22,735 bases of DNA. It comes from Oscillospiraceae bacterium (GTDB lineage: Bacteria > Bacillota > Clostridia > Oscillospirales > Ruminococcaceae). Shown here piece by piece: positions 9,201-17,026 of the stretch (its first letter is position 1; the number at the start of each line of letters is the position of its first letter). The translations under genes were made by a program, and so were the position numbers. The notes beneath the pieces are model-generated. The model saw nothing but the letters and a program-made list of their open reading frames with translations. It made no database searches and was not told the DNA's origin. The stretch is from positions 1 through 22,735 of the forward strand of contig DXNX01000023.1 of NCBI GenBank assembly GCA_019413245.1, in the 5' to 3' direction.

Positions 9201-12200
9201 TCTGGGGGCCATTGATGTGGGTAACACCCTGGGCGGCTACGGCGATTCCAATCTGAGCGTGGCCGGCAACAGTGCGTTTGCGGCGGCCGTCTGGGTACAG
9301 CAGAAAAACCAGCTGAACAAGGACGCCGGCGATACCCTGACCGCGGCAGAGCAGGCATTGCTTGTCAATGCGGCGGAAGTTGTGGTGAGCCTGTACGAAA
9401 ATGGTACCTGGACCAGCCGGCGCCTGACCGACAACGCAACACCTGACCTGGCTCCGGTGGTTGCCACCAACGGCAGCGATGTTTTTGTGGCGTGGCGCAG
9501 TGTTGTGATCACCGACGAAAACAACGTGACCGATTTTAGCGGTTCCGAACAGATTCTGGCCGCGCGGTACAACCGGGATACGCAGGAATGGAGCGAACCG
9601 GTCACCGTCTACAACGGCACCTCCGGCTCCGTGATGGGCCTGCAGGCTGCCATGCTGGAGGATGGTACGGCTGCCATCGTGTATACGCTGGACCGCACCC
9701 CGGCCGAGGAAACCAGCAACACCGAAAACTATGAGATCGTATACAGTGTGGTGGATTCCAACCAGCAGGTTGTGAAAAACCAGCAGCTGACCAGCGATGA
9801 AGTGCTGGATGAAAACCCGCAGATCACCACCGCTGTCCTGCAGGGCAGCGAACAGTTCGTTATGGGCTGGTATCGTCAGGAGCAGAATCCTGATACCCAG
9901 ACCATGCAGAGCGATATCCGGCTGGCCTCGGTGAATGGGGACGGGATCATCACCACGGCAGATGTGGGGCTGACCGACAGCCTTGCACAGGCCACCGGCG
10001 GCAGAAACCTTTCGGTGGATGCCAACTTCCGCTTTGTGCAGGCGGCTTCGGCCACGGTCGATTCCCTCTCCCTGGTATGGACCGCCCTGGACGACAGCCA
10101 GACCACTGACAGCACAGCGGCGCAGACGGGCCTGCTGCGTGCGGTCCGCTTTGCGGAAGAAAACGGCCGTATCCACACCAGTGCGGTGGTGGACCTGGCG
10201 CAGATGGAAGACGGAACCGCCATTGATGCCTTCTCCGCATATTCCAGCGGGGAAAACCAGATCAAAGCCCTGATCCTGGGCTCTCATTATACGGGAGAAA
10301 CGGACAGCGGCATTACGGTGCCGGACCCGGAAACCAATGAGGAAACCCCGGTTCTGGTACCCACTTCCACCAGCGGTATGTATACGGCGACAGCCACCTA
10401 TCAGGATGACTTTGCCGTGGACGGCGTGGATGTGGATCTGGGTAATATGATGCGCGGATTCCTCCTGCCGGTTCAATTCACCGTGACCAACAACGGCATT
10501 CACAACATTACGTCTGTGCAGCTGACCGTGGGCGAGGAAAGCCGGCTGTTTGACAGCGATGCGATCCTGATTCAGCCCAACCAGAGCGTGCAGCTGACTC
10601 TGGACTACCCGGTGCCGGATGATGCGGTCGTAGACCCTGCCTACAAGGTGGAAGTCACCTTCAGCAACGGACAGACCATGACGGCGGAAGGGACGCTGCG
10701 CCTGACGATTCCGGATGTGGGTATTTCCACGACCGATATCATTCAGGAAGAAGACGGCGTCCGGACATTTGCCGTGACCCTGTACAATGACTCTGAAACG
10801 CCTCTGGCCGGTTCCGGTCAGACCGTCAAGCTGGGCTTCTATACGGACAGCGGTTATACCGAAAGCCTGCCCGGTCTGGATGTGATTACCCTCAGCACAG
10901 ACGAGCAGCTGGCACTGGTGGATGCGGGTGCTTATACCGCGCAGCTTACCTTTGACCTGAAGCAGTATCTGAGCGACAAGGGATACGAAGAAGTCCCCGA
11001 TTCGGGCATCCCGGTCTATTGCAAAGCCTGGATCGAAAAGAATGACCAGCAGATCAGTGAGTATAACCTGGTCAACAACACCGCCATGCTGCAGTTTACG
11101 GCGCTGGGCAAGGACCTGGAAAGCAACAGCCCTCTGCGCAGTACGGTGCAGCTGTCCAACGATACCGTCACGACGGCAACGGTGGAACTGCAGAATCTGA
11201 ACATGCAGGAGACCACCTCCTGGAATGCACTGGTCAGCCTGCTGGATGAAAACGGTACTGTGCTGGAAAGCCGTTACCTGGCCGATACCGCAGAAGACCT
11301 GCTGGACTTTGGCCCCGAACAGCGGATCACCCGCTCGGTTTCCTTCACAATGCTGGGAAGCTCGGTGGAAGTGGTGCCCTTTGTGGCTGCTGCCGACGAG
11401 ATGAATGCTGACCTGGCCAGCCTGAAAGCAAGCGGCGTCAGCTTCAACTTCTCCAGCGATGTGCTGACCTATGAAGCACAGGCCGAAAACCTGACGCAGA
11501 CGACGGTCACGGCTGTGGCTGCCGGCAGCCAGTCGACGCTGGCTCTGTACGATACCAGCGGGACTCTGCTGGCAGAAGGCACCGGCTCTGTGTCGGCTTC
11601 CGTGCCGCTGCAGTATACCCGGGTCAACGATACGCCCAACGAAAATACCAACTGCGTGAAGGTCGTGGTCACGCCTGCCGACCAGGCTGCCGCACCGAAA
11701 ACCTATGTCCTCAACATCGAAAACCAGCAGAAAACGGCCGGAACAGTATCGGTCACCCTGCCGGATACCAACGATGCGGGATGGACCATGCAGTGGGATC
11801 AACCTGTTTTCATCAATGCCAATATCCCGGATGCACAGCAGGTCGAGTACTCCTTTGACGGGCAGACATGGACCGAATGTGCCTACACCGGTTCCAGCAT
11901 TGAAGTGCCGCTGCCCACGGAAGACGGTATCTACACCCTGCATGTCCGCGTCAAGGACAGCAGCGGCGGATACGTTAACGCCCCGTCGGCGACTCTGCGG
12001 ATTGACCGCACAGCGCCGGTGTTTGACGGCGGTATCCAGCTGGAAGAAACCGATCTCCCGCTGGAACAGGAGAACGGACCGGTGAGTCTGCTCGGCCTGT
12101 TCGAGACGACCTCCAGAAACCAGATGAAACTGACGGTGACGGTGTCCGATGCCCAGAGCAGCCTTGAGCAGCTGACGGCTTCCACCGAGGACGGCCGGAG

Positions 12201-14319
12201 CTACCCGCTGACCGACAACGGTGACGGTACCTATTCCTGCATGATCACCCATGCGTATGACGGTGAACTGACCGTGACGGCGGTTGACCACGCCGGAAAT
12301 GCGGCATCCATCAACAGCGGCCGTGTGCTTATCGAGGATACCTATCCTGTGGCAACGCTCAATCACCATATCACCTCTGTGCAGCAGGATCAGGTGGTGC
12401 TGGAGCTGTCGGCAACCTATACGGACGACAAATACTTCGACAGCCTGACCGTCCGGTACAAGAGCAAAGATGCGTCCGACTGGACTGAGGCGGCTACGAT
12501 CACCAATGCAGCCCAGGCCAAAGACCGTGATCTGACTTTTGCAAAACTGAAACCCGCTACGGAGTATCAGTACCAGCTGGAACTGCAGAACGTGTACGGG
12601 GACGCCCCCACTGTGGTGAGCGGTACCTTTACCACGGCCTACAAGACGCCTGCGGCGCCTGTGCTCGCCTCCAAAGACTCGTACTCCATCACCCTGCAAA
12701 AGGTGGATGGCGTCGTGTACCGCTGCCGTCCGGATGCGGATGCCGACGGTTGGACGGCATGGACGGCCAATCCCGTCTTTGACGGACTGAACCCGGATAC
12801 CGCTTATGTGTTCGAGGTAAAGATCCAGGCTTCCGGCACGATTCCGGATAGTGCAGCCAGCAGTGCCGGCTTCAGCACATATCCGCTCTATTCCATCACC
12901 TTCCAGAGCAATGCAGCGGAGGAAGTGACCGGCATGCCTCAGGCACAGCAGGTGGGATACAATCAAACGGCGGCAGAACCGGCTCAGCCGGACCGCCCGG
13001 GATATACGTTCCTTGGCTGGTACACGGATGCCGCCTGCAAGCAGAAATATTCCTTTGACACCCCTGTGACCCAGGACCAGACCCTGTATGCCGGCTGGGC
13101 TGAAAACATGATCCAGCCCGAGGACTATGTGATTCAGGGCACCCGTGTGGGTGACTGGTATCAGACGGAAGCGGTGATCCGGCCGGCCGGCCACTACACC
13201 GAAATCTGGAACGGTACCGCCTGGGCAGAGTCCATGACCATCCGTGACGGAAAAGCGCAGCAGGTAACGTTCAAACTTCGCCGTACCGAAAACGGAAAGA
13301 CGGAGGAAACCACCTTCCTGCATGAGCCCCTGGTGCTGAATGTGGATACACAGGCGCCTGCGGCCACCCTCACGGTGGGCAAAAACAGCTTCCGGACGCT
13401 GCTTAACCGCATCTCCTTCGGGTTGCTGTTCTCGGATACAGTCACGGCCACGCTGGAAAGCAGCGACGCTGTGAGCGGAGTGGCCGGCAATGCCTGCCTG
13501 GTGGCAAACGGACCGCTGACCCTGGAAGAATTGATGACCTCTGCGGACTGGAAAGCGGGCAACCGCGTGAACCTTGACCCTGACCAGACCTATGTGGTGT
13601 ATGGTCGGGTGATCGATCAGGCCGGAAATGTGGTGTATCTGAGCACCGACGGTGTGATCGTGGATGCCACCGCGCCGGAAGTCCACGCGGAGTATGCAGC
13701 AGACGGTGTCTGGACAACCAGCCCGGATGCACAGATCTCGGTGGAAGTGACGGAAAAGCTGTCCAAGCTGGACCATGTGGAATATACGGTAAACGGTACT
13801 GTATTCACTACGCAGGAATCCGTGTTCCACATTGCCAACCTGCCGGATGGCGATTATTCCGTTACCATCACGGCCTGGGACGAAGCAGGAAACAGCTCGG
13901 ACCCGGTAGTGATCCATGTATGCAAAGAAACCACCGCACCGGCACTGACGGTACAGCAGGATGAAGCGGCTTCCACGCCGCAGCAGGCTGTGCTGCAGCT
14001 GACCCCAGGCGGTGAGTATGCCTCCGGTATGACCCTGTTTGTCTCCAAGGATGGCGCCGAAGAGGTGCAGCTCCCCACGGGACAGCTGACCTACAACGCC
14101 GACGAAAATGGCACCTACACCTTCCGTATGCGGACCGGTGCGGGGCAGGAGGCAACGGCCGAAATCACGGTGGATTCCATCGGGGAAGAAACCCAGACGG
14201 TACAGGATACCGAACAGCCGATGCCGGGAACCCTGGCCATCGGTGCAGGTGTGGCAGTGGGAATTCTCCTGCTGGCCGCGCTTGTGTGGGTCCTGCGCAA
14301 GAGAAAACACATGATGTAA
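3253..14319 (+). CDS. Giant (3688-aa) secreted, membrane-anchored multidomain surface protein
   Basis: Probable adhesin-like cell-surface protein; ligand unknown. Residues 1-29 are a signal peptide ending AFA|AE. Residues 30-185 are a charged, probably helical region of no family I know. A Calx-beta-like domain follows at about 190-275. A beta-rich segment of AT-richer DNA lies at 280-475. Ig-like domains fill about 480-1065, including a BID_2-like one at 716-812, with a second BID_2-like domain at 1110-1195. A glycine/aromatic beta-barrel-like stretch spans 1660-1875 and six or seven propeller-like repeats 1930-2350. CARDB-like modules lie at 2385-2620 and a cadherin-like sandwich at 2715-2825. 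Further Ig-like units follow, then FN3-like at 3030-3135 and 3137-3212, a Listeria-Bacteroides repeat (YTFLGWYTD...LYAGW) at 3214-3287, and Ig-like units at about 3365-3560. A single membrane helix at about 3660-3682 is followed by RKRKHMM. The tail has MPGT but no canonical LPXTG, so anchoring by the helix is likely. No catalytic motif is visible. The domain calls are by eye. Confidence 0.93.
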   Translation: MRYKWGTRFLAFFMTAAMTVGMLPGAAFAAETPESAAADTPLMNYLTEQYGEEAGTALAQNLEQKGLLDENGNLRTYQIEFNGSSLSLEQARELLADPEFDLTQTCTVDGQELTMGDLKTLLGIEDELSRIQDTYFSTDVQVTEEHQEALASLVEQLNESGMTLSVQPSEEQDTAAMDAGYKSQLARVAVATQVVTVNQGESATFTFTLSKALPYAVSFDYRTLDGAATAGKHYEPVSGTVTFQPGETEQSVTVQTKTVSAHVGEDVSADVYASDRWEGARPFFIQCYNPRNVLFDGDRRSLNLQVNINGNYDYDIFFGNGSIEWISSRYNVTPNSDTDTSVRNAPGLRGGMYFTDKSQGNMSFRFDFVQNNQDLREYIREGLIDTFTSNARLLFEDINNMYLTLFLPGITSGYDDSKLVKITNESVDWAGNGVNVVLEYDIAANRQQFLNQTSMSFGAQYKNGTLNNWFWFQGYFDQKAPCTVKSVTAPAGTYYPGDVVPITVTFSEPVRGNSGTKISVAGLDGELVSTAGDATYSYQHTFLYTVPEHPSASINVSGIQATRFYADVWWKTDTEKKYTDTTSRTLEGVQLTDQVVENTFTGITLDSQTYAPTQKTASITVGVDTAYSKWLEQEDAVGRVKASIDGGNTLIDLTLSGDGSALTGTAELPAVLDGAERNMRVELYYADTAGADASQYTCVMGAYTDFVVEPVVFAKTEDMSILYPDEWVSGQEDVVYLAADRSTKLSYSYSGDATYPAFQWSSNNEEVAGITEDGTILPRAAGQVTFRLTATNGDMDPEQNVYLETRTITVSPGGDPVLTIPEDLSKIYVVQGSDAQLFWSTNIIYKNQNDIDPPVDTDFTVRLYAGNLDEEALATAQPLKVYQNSDEYPLRNVTSFSIPKEDVTEISVDDVPSYTVTVQTKHPLNDSILTAKAYIVVSSPAAVVQMEKPSNIYLLDSQTTIPVQWTLSCFDSKNEGEFEFSVTRNDTLIEESRITYDPENGFTFGMTATDESGTYNGQYDIPVTQVSEGTLYDIYTVNVKAKNKKDSTWSYDSMLFYVYNSDALDILVNGQKGDETLLSNISNISGMSSEEILALNRDINLGNTISINYGDYAWAQVTDKIRWMSTDSSVASINYQQGGLYDRIENYSYTTYRPSEEFILSGLKDGQATIRAVHDKTGMETSVNVTVETLKDKLYLFQVSPKTETELTYTNGNDEQKTVYTNADGALALYEESGIASDIHLKSTYEGSTYLGTIFANTLASGEEDASKMGLYPVNNLRLREPAQVTFYIQKPDGTPYTGELTYRGGVYKNGAYCAAAEISGEGETVTLGADGKLQIQMDVTKFWSEDPQEELRADDSLEFDFEVVFPDNSYRPVLLSQNSRLNQDNLIRTAAANVQLTKADKAEPFIAAQTYRTDSLAATPRNILGYTGKLGPSATQTATVIDTTILWWGKDPDTLGEASVELQDEFGTVPTGQSYQTFRYPFSTITVTKHSQKLNESTVWMQSKYSRGIQYQLKQDATTVVQTLPVSFRVINMLGTASVLDPNSGTTSILVQLKDMMTVDGGSLSFGDALIGAGLDTLEAVSFSTSLFTMQIAATEDPTRFNVLIQAGKGNMDDELYFETSEDTQSNQTPGLMDVRAMLKGEYLNEQKEELAAVASKQKGGDDDIYYNISGYYEGEVVYNYETDRWETIIHGGGFNVGGGMGYHWLFNSWVGPIPVTAELGLGAAVAVDFNAKALYEERSYNGVVQAWQDSVNSDYVTDYLSTLRVYAYLNAFGGLGFDYSVIALKIGVFGEIALDNQNSWLNREYLKNASEQVLSGQSLTVNGQVGIRFYAAFLFISYETVLASASYTKTWVYNNWEKIQDYWEKTTGGSIEDDDDIMQATMLYMVANPQLVPVSNTATLESRDYLAEGERSWNSNTELATLSLDDVNGAPVALQTNAYPHANPELTEDGQMFVYLSDSGSTDVAKTTASYATYNSAGYEDLGAIDVGNTLGGYGDSNLSVAGNSAFAAAVWVQQKNQLNKDAGDTLTAAEQALLVNAAEVVVSLYENGTWTSRRLTDNATPDLAPVVATNGSDVFVAWRSVVITDENNVTDFSGSEQILAARYNRDTQEWSEPVTVYNGTSGSVMGLQAAMLEDGTAAIVYTLDRTPAEETSNTENYEIVYSVVDSNQQVVKNQQLTSDEVLDENPQITTAVLQGSEQFVMGWYRQEQNPDTQTMQSDIRLASVNGDGIITTADVGLTDSLAQATGGRNLSVDANFRFVQAASATVDSLSLVWTALDDSQTTDSTAAQTGLLRAVRFAEENGRIHTSAVVDLAQMEDGTAIDAFSAYSSGENQIKALILGSHYTGETDSGITVPDPETNEETPVLVPTSTSGMYTATATYQDDFAVDGVDVDLGNMMRGFLLPVQFTVTNNGIHNITSVQLTVGEESRLFDSDAILIQPNQSVQLTLDYPVPDDAVVDPAYKVEVTFSNGQTMTAEGTLRLTIPDVGISTTDIIQEEDGVRTFAVTLYNDSETPLAGSGQTVKLGFYTDSGYTESLPGLDVITLSTDEQLALVDAGAYTAQLTFDLKQYLSDKGYEEVPDSGIPVYCKAWIEKNDQQISEYNLVNNTAMLQFTALGKDLESNSPLRSTVQLSNDTVTTATVELQNLNMQETTSWNALVSLLDENGTVLESRYLADTAEDLLDFGPEQRITRSVSFTMLGSSVEVVPFVAAADEMNADLASLKASGVSFNFSSDVLTYEAQAENLTQTTVTAVAAGSQSTLALYDTSGTLLAEGTGSVSASVPLQYTRVNDTPNENTNCVKVVVTPADQAAAPKTYVLNIENQQKTAGTVSVTLPDTNDAGWTMQWDQPVFINANIPDAQQVEYSFDGQTWTECAYTGSSIEVPLPTEDGIYTLHVRVKDSSGGYVNAPSATLRIDRTAPVFDGGIQLEETDLPLEQENGPVSLLGLFETTSRNQMKLTVTVSDAQSSLEQLTASTEDGRSYPLTDNGDGTYSCMITHAYDGELTVTAVDHAGNAASINSGRVLIEDTYPVATLNHHITSVQQDQVVLELSATYTDDKYFDSLTVRYKSKDASDWTEAATITNAAQAKDRDLTFAKLKPATEYQYQLELQNVYGDAPTVVSGTFTTAYKTPAAPVLASKDSYSITLQKVDGVVYRCRPDADADGWTAWTANPVFDGLNPDTAYVFEVKIQASGTIPDSAASSAGFSTYPLYSITFQSNAAEEVTGMPQAQQVGYNQTAAEPAQPDRPGYTFLGWYTDAACKQKYSFDTPVTQDQTLYAGWAENMIQPEDYVIQGTRVGDWYQTEAVIRPAGHYTEIWNGTAWAESMTIRDGKAQQVTFKLRRTENGKTEETTFLHEPLVLNVDTQAPAATLTVGKNSFRTLLNRISFGLLFSDTVTATLESSDAVSGVAGNACLVANGPLTLEELMTSADWKAGNRVNLDPDQTYVVYGRVIDQAGNVVYLSTDGVIVDATAPEVHAEYAADGVWTTSPDAQISVEVTEKLSKLDHVEYTVNGTVFTTQESVFHIANLPDGDYSVTITAWDEAGNSSDPVVIHVCKETTAPALTVQQDEAASTPQQAVLQLTPGGEYASGMTLFVSKDGAEEVQLPTGQLTYNADENGTYTFRMRTGAGQEATAEITVDSIGEETQTVQDTEQPMPGTLAIGAGVAVGILLLAALVWVLRKRKHMM

Positions 14320-14339
14320 CGGCGTAAGGCCACTAAAAA

Positions 14340-14383
14340 GCCGGGAACGGATTCCCCTGTCAGGGGGCCGTTCCCGGCTTTTT
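14340..14383 (+). terminator. Rho-independent terminator of the giant gene
   Basis: An 11 bp stem (14340-14350 with 14368-14378) encloses a second perfect stem, CCCCT/AGGGG (14354-14358 with 14362-14366). TTTTT follows at 14379-14383. AAAAA at 14335-14339 makes it potentially bidirectional. It begins 21 bp after the stop codon. Confidence 0.93.
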
Positions 14384-14427
14384 CAGTTCATCGGCAGGGG
14401 GATGCAGTTTTTGGCATCCCGAAAAGG

Positions 14428-14473
14428 AAAAACCAGCGGCTTGCCAGGCACAAGGTAAGGCAAGCCGCTGGTT
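14428..14473 (-). terminator. Rho-independent terminator of the ECF/PHP/RpiR operon
   Basis: A perfect 15 bp stem (14431-14445 with 14459-14473), read on the minus strand, is followed by a U-run encoded by the A residues at 14428-14432. It lies 24 bp past the end of the RpiR gene and converges with the giant-gene terminator. The two hairpins account for the 177 bp convergent gap. Confidence 0.9.
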
Positions 14474-14496
14474 TTGTTTGGTTGCAATGACAAGAA

Positions 14497-15321
14497 TCAG
14501 TTTCCGAACTGCTGCTTCATCCGGTGCAGTTCTTTCAGGCGGGAGGCCCCCTCCGGCCCCAGCCGTTGGGAGGCTGCCACCACCAGGGTATCCACCAGAG
14601 CGGCGGCCGCGGTCATGGAATGGTACTCTTTCTCAGTGCCGCGGTAGACGTACAGGTTCAGGTCGGCCCGTTCCTCTGCGCGAAGATGCAGCCGTCCGGT
14701 AAAACACAGGGTGCGATATCCGGCGGTTTCGGCCCGGCGCAGGATCATCCGCCCTTCCGCCGATACCTTGGAAAAGCCGAAGAAGATCACCAGGTCACCT
14801 TCTTCCGCCTGTACCAGACCTTCCAGCAGTTCGGTGCCGCTGCCCGGCAGCAGCTCCACCGGCAGACCCAGACGGCGCAGCCGGAAAAACAACAGCTGCC
14901 CTATGGAGGCGGAAGCGCTCTTGGCCTGGATAAAGATGCGCCGGGCTTTCAGCAGCGCCTGCAGGGCACCCTCAAAAGCGGCATCATCCAGGTTTTCCAT
15001 GGTCTTCTGCAGGCAGGTCTGTTGCTGCTGCAGATAATGGCGGGGGGCGAATTCCCCGTCCGCCAGCACGGTGCGGGCCAGTTTGCCCGCAGGACCTTCC
15101 AGATGGTTCTGGGCCAGCACCGTAGTTTTCAGCTGTTTGAAGTCCTGGCAGCCCATATGCCGTGCAAACCGGGAGATGGTGGCTTCCGACACCCCTAAGT
15201 CGGCCGAAAGCTGCCCGATGGTCATGAACAGGAACTCTTCCCGATGGCTCTCGATGTATTCCAGCAGACGCCGTTCGGCAGGGGTCAGCTTTTCAGGATT
15301 TTGCGGAAATTGCAGCGGCAT
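14497..15321 (-). CDS. RpiR-family transcriptional regulator (HTH plus SIS domain)
   Basis: A 274-residue regulator with the RpiR layout. The N-terminal helix-turn-helix spans about residues 15-75, including MTIGQLSADLGVSEATISRF. The C-terminal SIS domain spans about 110-250 and usually senses a phosphorylated sugar. In this family the SIS Ser/Thr loop binds the phosphosugar; here the equivalent loop reads FFGFSKVSAEG, which departs from the common SYSG pattern, so the ligand may differ. The start at 15321 has GGGGAGGA about 5 bp upstream on the minus strand. It is the last gene of the ECF operon, 32 bp after the PHP gene, and appears to have its own promoter and a palindromic operator. It probably regulates this operon, itself, or both. 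The substrate class suggested by the family is inference. Confidence 0.9.
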   Translation of the reverse strand: MPLQFPQNPEKLTPAERRLLEYIESHREEFLFMTIGQLSADLGVSEATISRFARHMGCQDFKQLKTTVLAQNHLEGPAGKLARTVLADGEFAPRHYLQQQQTCLQKTMENLDDAAFEGALQALLKARRIFIQAKSASASIGQLLFFRLRRLGLPVELLPGSGTELLEGLVQAEEGDLVIFFGFSKVSAEGRMILRRAETAGYRTLCFTGRLHLRAEERADLNLYVYRGTEKEYHSMTAAAALVDTLVVAASQRLGPEGASRLKELHRMKQQFGN

Positions 15322-15344
15322 AGGTATCCTCCCCGGAACAAATA

Positions 15345-15364
15345 CTGTGGGTATTATACCACAG
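15345..15364 (-). promoter_or_regulatory. Internal promoter with palindromic operator before the RpiR gene
   Basis: On the minus strand an extended -10, TGGTATAAT, occupies 15353-15361, with only a weak -35 (TGCCCA, 15376-15381). A 6 bp inverted repeat, CTGTGG-N8-CCACAG (15345-15350 and 15359-15364), brackets the -10. The PHP stop codon lies inside this site. The arrangement fits an autoregulated internal promoter, but no binding evidence exists in the sequence itself. Confidence 0.5.
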
Positions 15365-16178
15365 ACGGAGCGTATTGGGCAGCCCAGGCAGGCTCTTTTC
15401 CCAGCAGCACCGAGACATAGTCCCCGCCCAGGGCGTGAATTTCCTTCAGCGCCCGTTTGAGCAGGGCCGCTGTGGCTACCTGCCGGGATGCCTGGGAAGA
15501 AACGCAGATCTCATATCCGCCTTCCAGAATGGCATCGTGCAGGGCTGCCACCGTGTTGTAGGTGCGGTCAAAGCGGGTACGCACACAGCCGTACTGCACG
15601 GCCTGGTGGGTATCGCTGCCGCTGACCACCGGCAGCCCCAGGGCCTTGCCCAGTCCGGTGGTCAGCTTTTCGGTGCGGGCGCGGTCCTCGGCAATGTCCT
15701 TGCCGTTCATATCCAGAAAATCCAGGCGGACCAGCTGGTCGGTGGGCAGCTCGGGAATGTGCCCGCCTTCCCGGAAGGGATGGGCCCCGCCCACCAGCAC
15801 GGGATATTCGTCAAACAGGTCCATCAGGTCCGCGAAAGGCAGAAACTGACCTTTGGCCTTGTGGGGTTCCAGGCGGCGGTTCAGCTCCAGGATAACTTCC
15901 ATGGGGCCCACCGACAGGATGTGGCCGCCCTCGGCAATGTCGGTTTCCATGCCGGGAAAAATGCGCAGCCCGTCAAAAAGCAGGGTGTCGCCGTCCCGGT
16001 CGGCGTGGGCGGTAATGTAGCGATACAGTTCCGCAAATCCCCAGGTGTTGAAGTGCTCGGTCAGGCACAGGGCGTCCAGCCCGGCGCTTCGGGCCTGGCT
16101 GAACAGCCAGTGAGTGTAATCCTCGGAGAAAGGCAGCTTTTTGGCCAACTTTCCGTGAGTGTGAAAATCCAGATACAT
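15354..16178 (-). CDS. PHP-domain metal-dependent hydrolase (phosphoesterase-like)
   Basis: A 274-residue protein with a complete set of PHP metal ligands: H6 and H8 (DFHTHG), E41 and H42 (LTEHFN), E78 (GMETD), H86, H133 (GGAHPF), and D189 with H191 (GSDTHQ). The fold normally holds two or three metal ions and hydrolyses phosphate esters; histidinol-phosphatase and polymerase PHP domains are relatives. The exact substrate is not readable. The ATG at 16178 has AAAGGAGG 7 bp upstream, and the longer open frame to 16589 runs back into the EcfT gene in another phase, so I reject it. It sits 17 bp after the EcfT gene and 32 bp before the RpiR gene. The setting suggests that the imported compound, or a phosphorylated form of it, is its substrate. 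It is probably cytoplasmic, since no signal peptide is seen. Confidence 0.88.
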   Translation of the reverse strand: MYLDFHTHGKLAKKLPFSEDYTHWLFSQARSAGLDALCLTEHFNTWGFAELYRYITAHADRDGDTLLFDGLRIFPGMETDIAEGGHILSVGPMEVILELNRRLEPHKAKGQFLPFADLMDLFDEYPVLVGGAHPFREGGHIPELPTDQLVRLDFLDMNGKDIAEDRARTEKLTTGLGKALGLPVVSGSDTHQAVQYGCVRTRFDRTYNTVAALHDAILEGGYEICVSSQASRQVATAALLKRALKEIHALGGDYVSVLLGKEPAWAAQYAPSVV

Positions 16179-16195
16179 GGTTTTGCCTCCTTTGG

Positions 16196-17026
16196 TCATA
16201 CCAGACTGCACAGCAGCAGGGTGGCCGCCACCCACAGCACCGACACGGCGGCGAAAATGCCGTCGTCCCAGGTCAGGCGCAGCCCCGCCAGCTTGATGCG
16301 GCGAACTTCCTTGTTGGTGGCGGCATAGCGGTAGCCGCGGATTTCCAGTGCTTCCACCGTAGTGCGGCTGCGCTTGGCGGTGTTCAGCATCAGGGGATAG
16401 AAGGCAGCCATGATGATTTTGATCTGGTATGCCAGGTATTTTACCTTGCCCGCAACGGTTTCGTGAGCGGGCGGGTTGCCCCGCAGCCGGTAGCTGAGCA
16501 GGACATTCTGAAACTCCTCCATGAGCATGGGTAGGATACGGTAGGCGTAAGAGATGGAGAAAGACAGCCGTTCCGGGCAGCCGTACCACATCAGGCCGTT
16601 GGCCAGCCGGTCAGGGTCCAGGCCGGAAAATACCGTCACCGATGCCAGAGAGATGGTAGCCACTTTCAGGGTCAGCACCAGCAGGGGCAGCACGGCGGAG
16701 GCGTCGCCGCCGAACAGCCAGGTCACCAGCAGCAGATACCCGGTCTGGGAAAACACCCCCACCCCGAACAGCAGCAGAACCAGCCCGGCCACCCGGGCCA
16801 GCAGGGTGGTGATCATGACCAGCACGAAGCAGCCCAAAAGAAAGGTCACATCATGCACGAACCAGGGCACCAGCCCGAAGAACAGATACCAGGCCAGCAG
16901 CACCCGGGGGTCCCGGGCGGCAATGACCGTATCGTTGTTGCCGTAAGCGTTTTTCAGCACCTGATTGCGCAGAAAATCCATGGAAAATTTGTCGAGGATA
17001 TTCTCGGAAAGTTTTTGCATCATCAC
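16196..17026 (-). CDS. ECF transporter transmembrane component (EcfT-like)
   Basis: A membrane protein of about 276 residues that couples ATPase movement to the substrate-binding S component in an energy-coupling-factor importer. Hydrophobic segments cluster at about 42-90, 95-145 and near the C-terminus (about 250-274). The two EcfT coupling motifs are visible: SYRLRG at about 180 and ALEIRGY at about 230, the usual Ala/Arg-Gly signatures that contact the ATPases. The start is ambiguous among GTG 17026, ATG 17023 and ATG 17020. GAAGGAG lies 7 bp before the GTG. The ATPase stop codon (17023-17025) overlaps all choices but the last, so the genes are translationally coupled. Substrate specificity is not carried by this subunit. 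Confidence 0.9.
   Translation of the reverse strand: MMMQKLSENILDKFSMDFLRNQVLKNAYGNNDTVIAARDPRVLLAWYLFFGLVPWFVHDVTFLLGCFVLVMITTLLARVAGLVLLLFGVGVFSQTGYLLLVTWLFGGDASAVLPLLVLTLKVATISLASVTVFSGLDPDRLANGLMWYGCPERLSFSISYAYRILPMLMEEFQNVLLSYRLRGNPPAHETVAGKVKYLAYQIKIIMAAFYPLMLNTAKRSRTTVEALEIRGYRYAATNKEVRRIKLAGLRLTWDDGIFAAVSVLWVAATLLLCSLV

Noticed and set aside
7381..14310. A 2309-codon open frame on the minus strand opposite the giant gene (and another at 4417-6972)
   Set aside because: Both are exactly in codon register with the sense gene, so they need only an absence of the sense codons TTA, CTA and TCA, which this codon bias provides. No ribosome site, and the translation is low-complexity His/Arg/Gly-rich text.
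16179..16589. N-terminal extension of the PHP protein to 411 residues
   Set aside because: The extension overlaps the EcfT gene in another frame; ATG 16178 has an ideal ribosome site and starts the family's DFHTHG strand.
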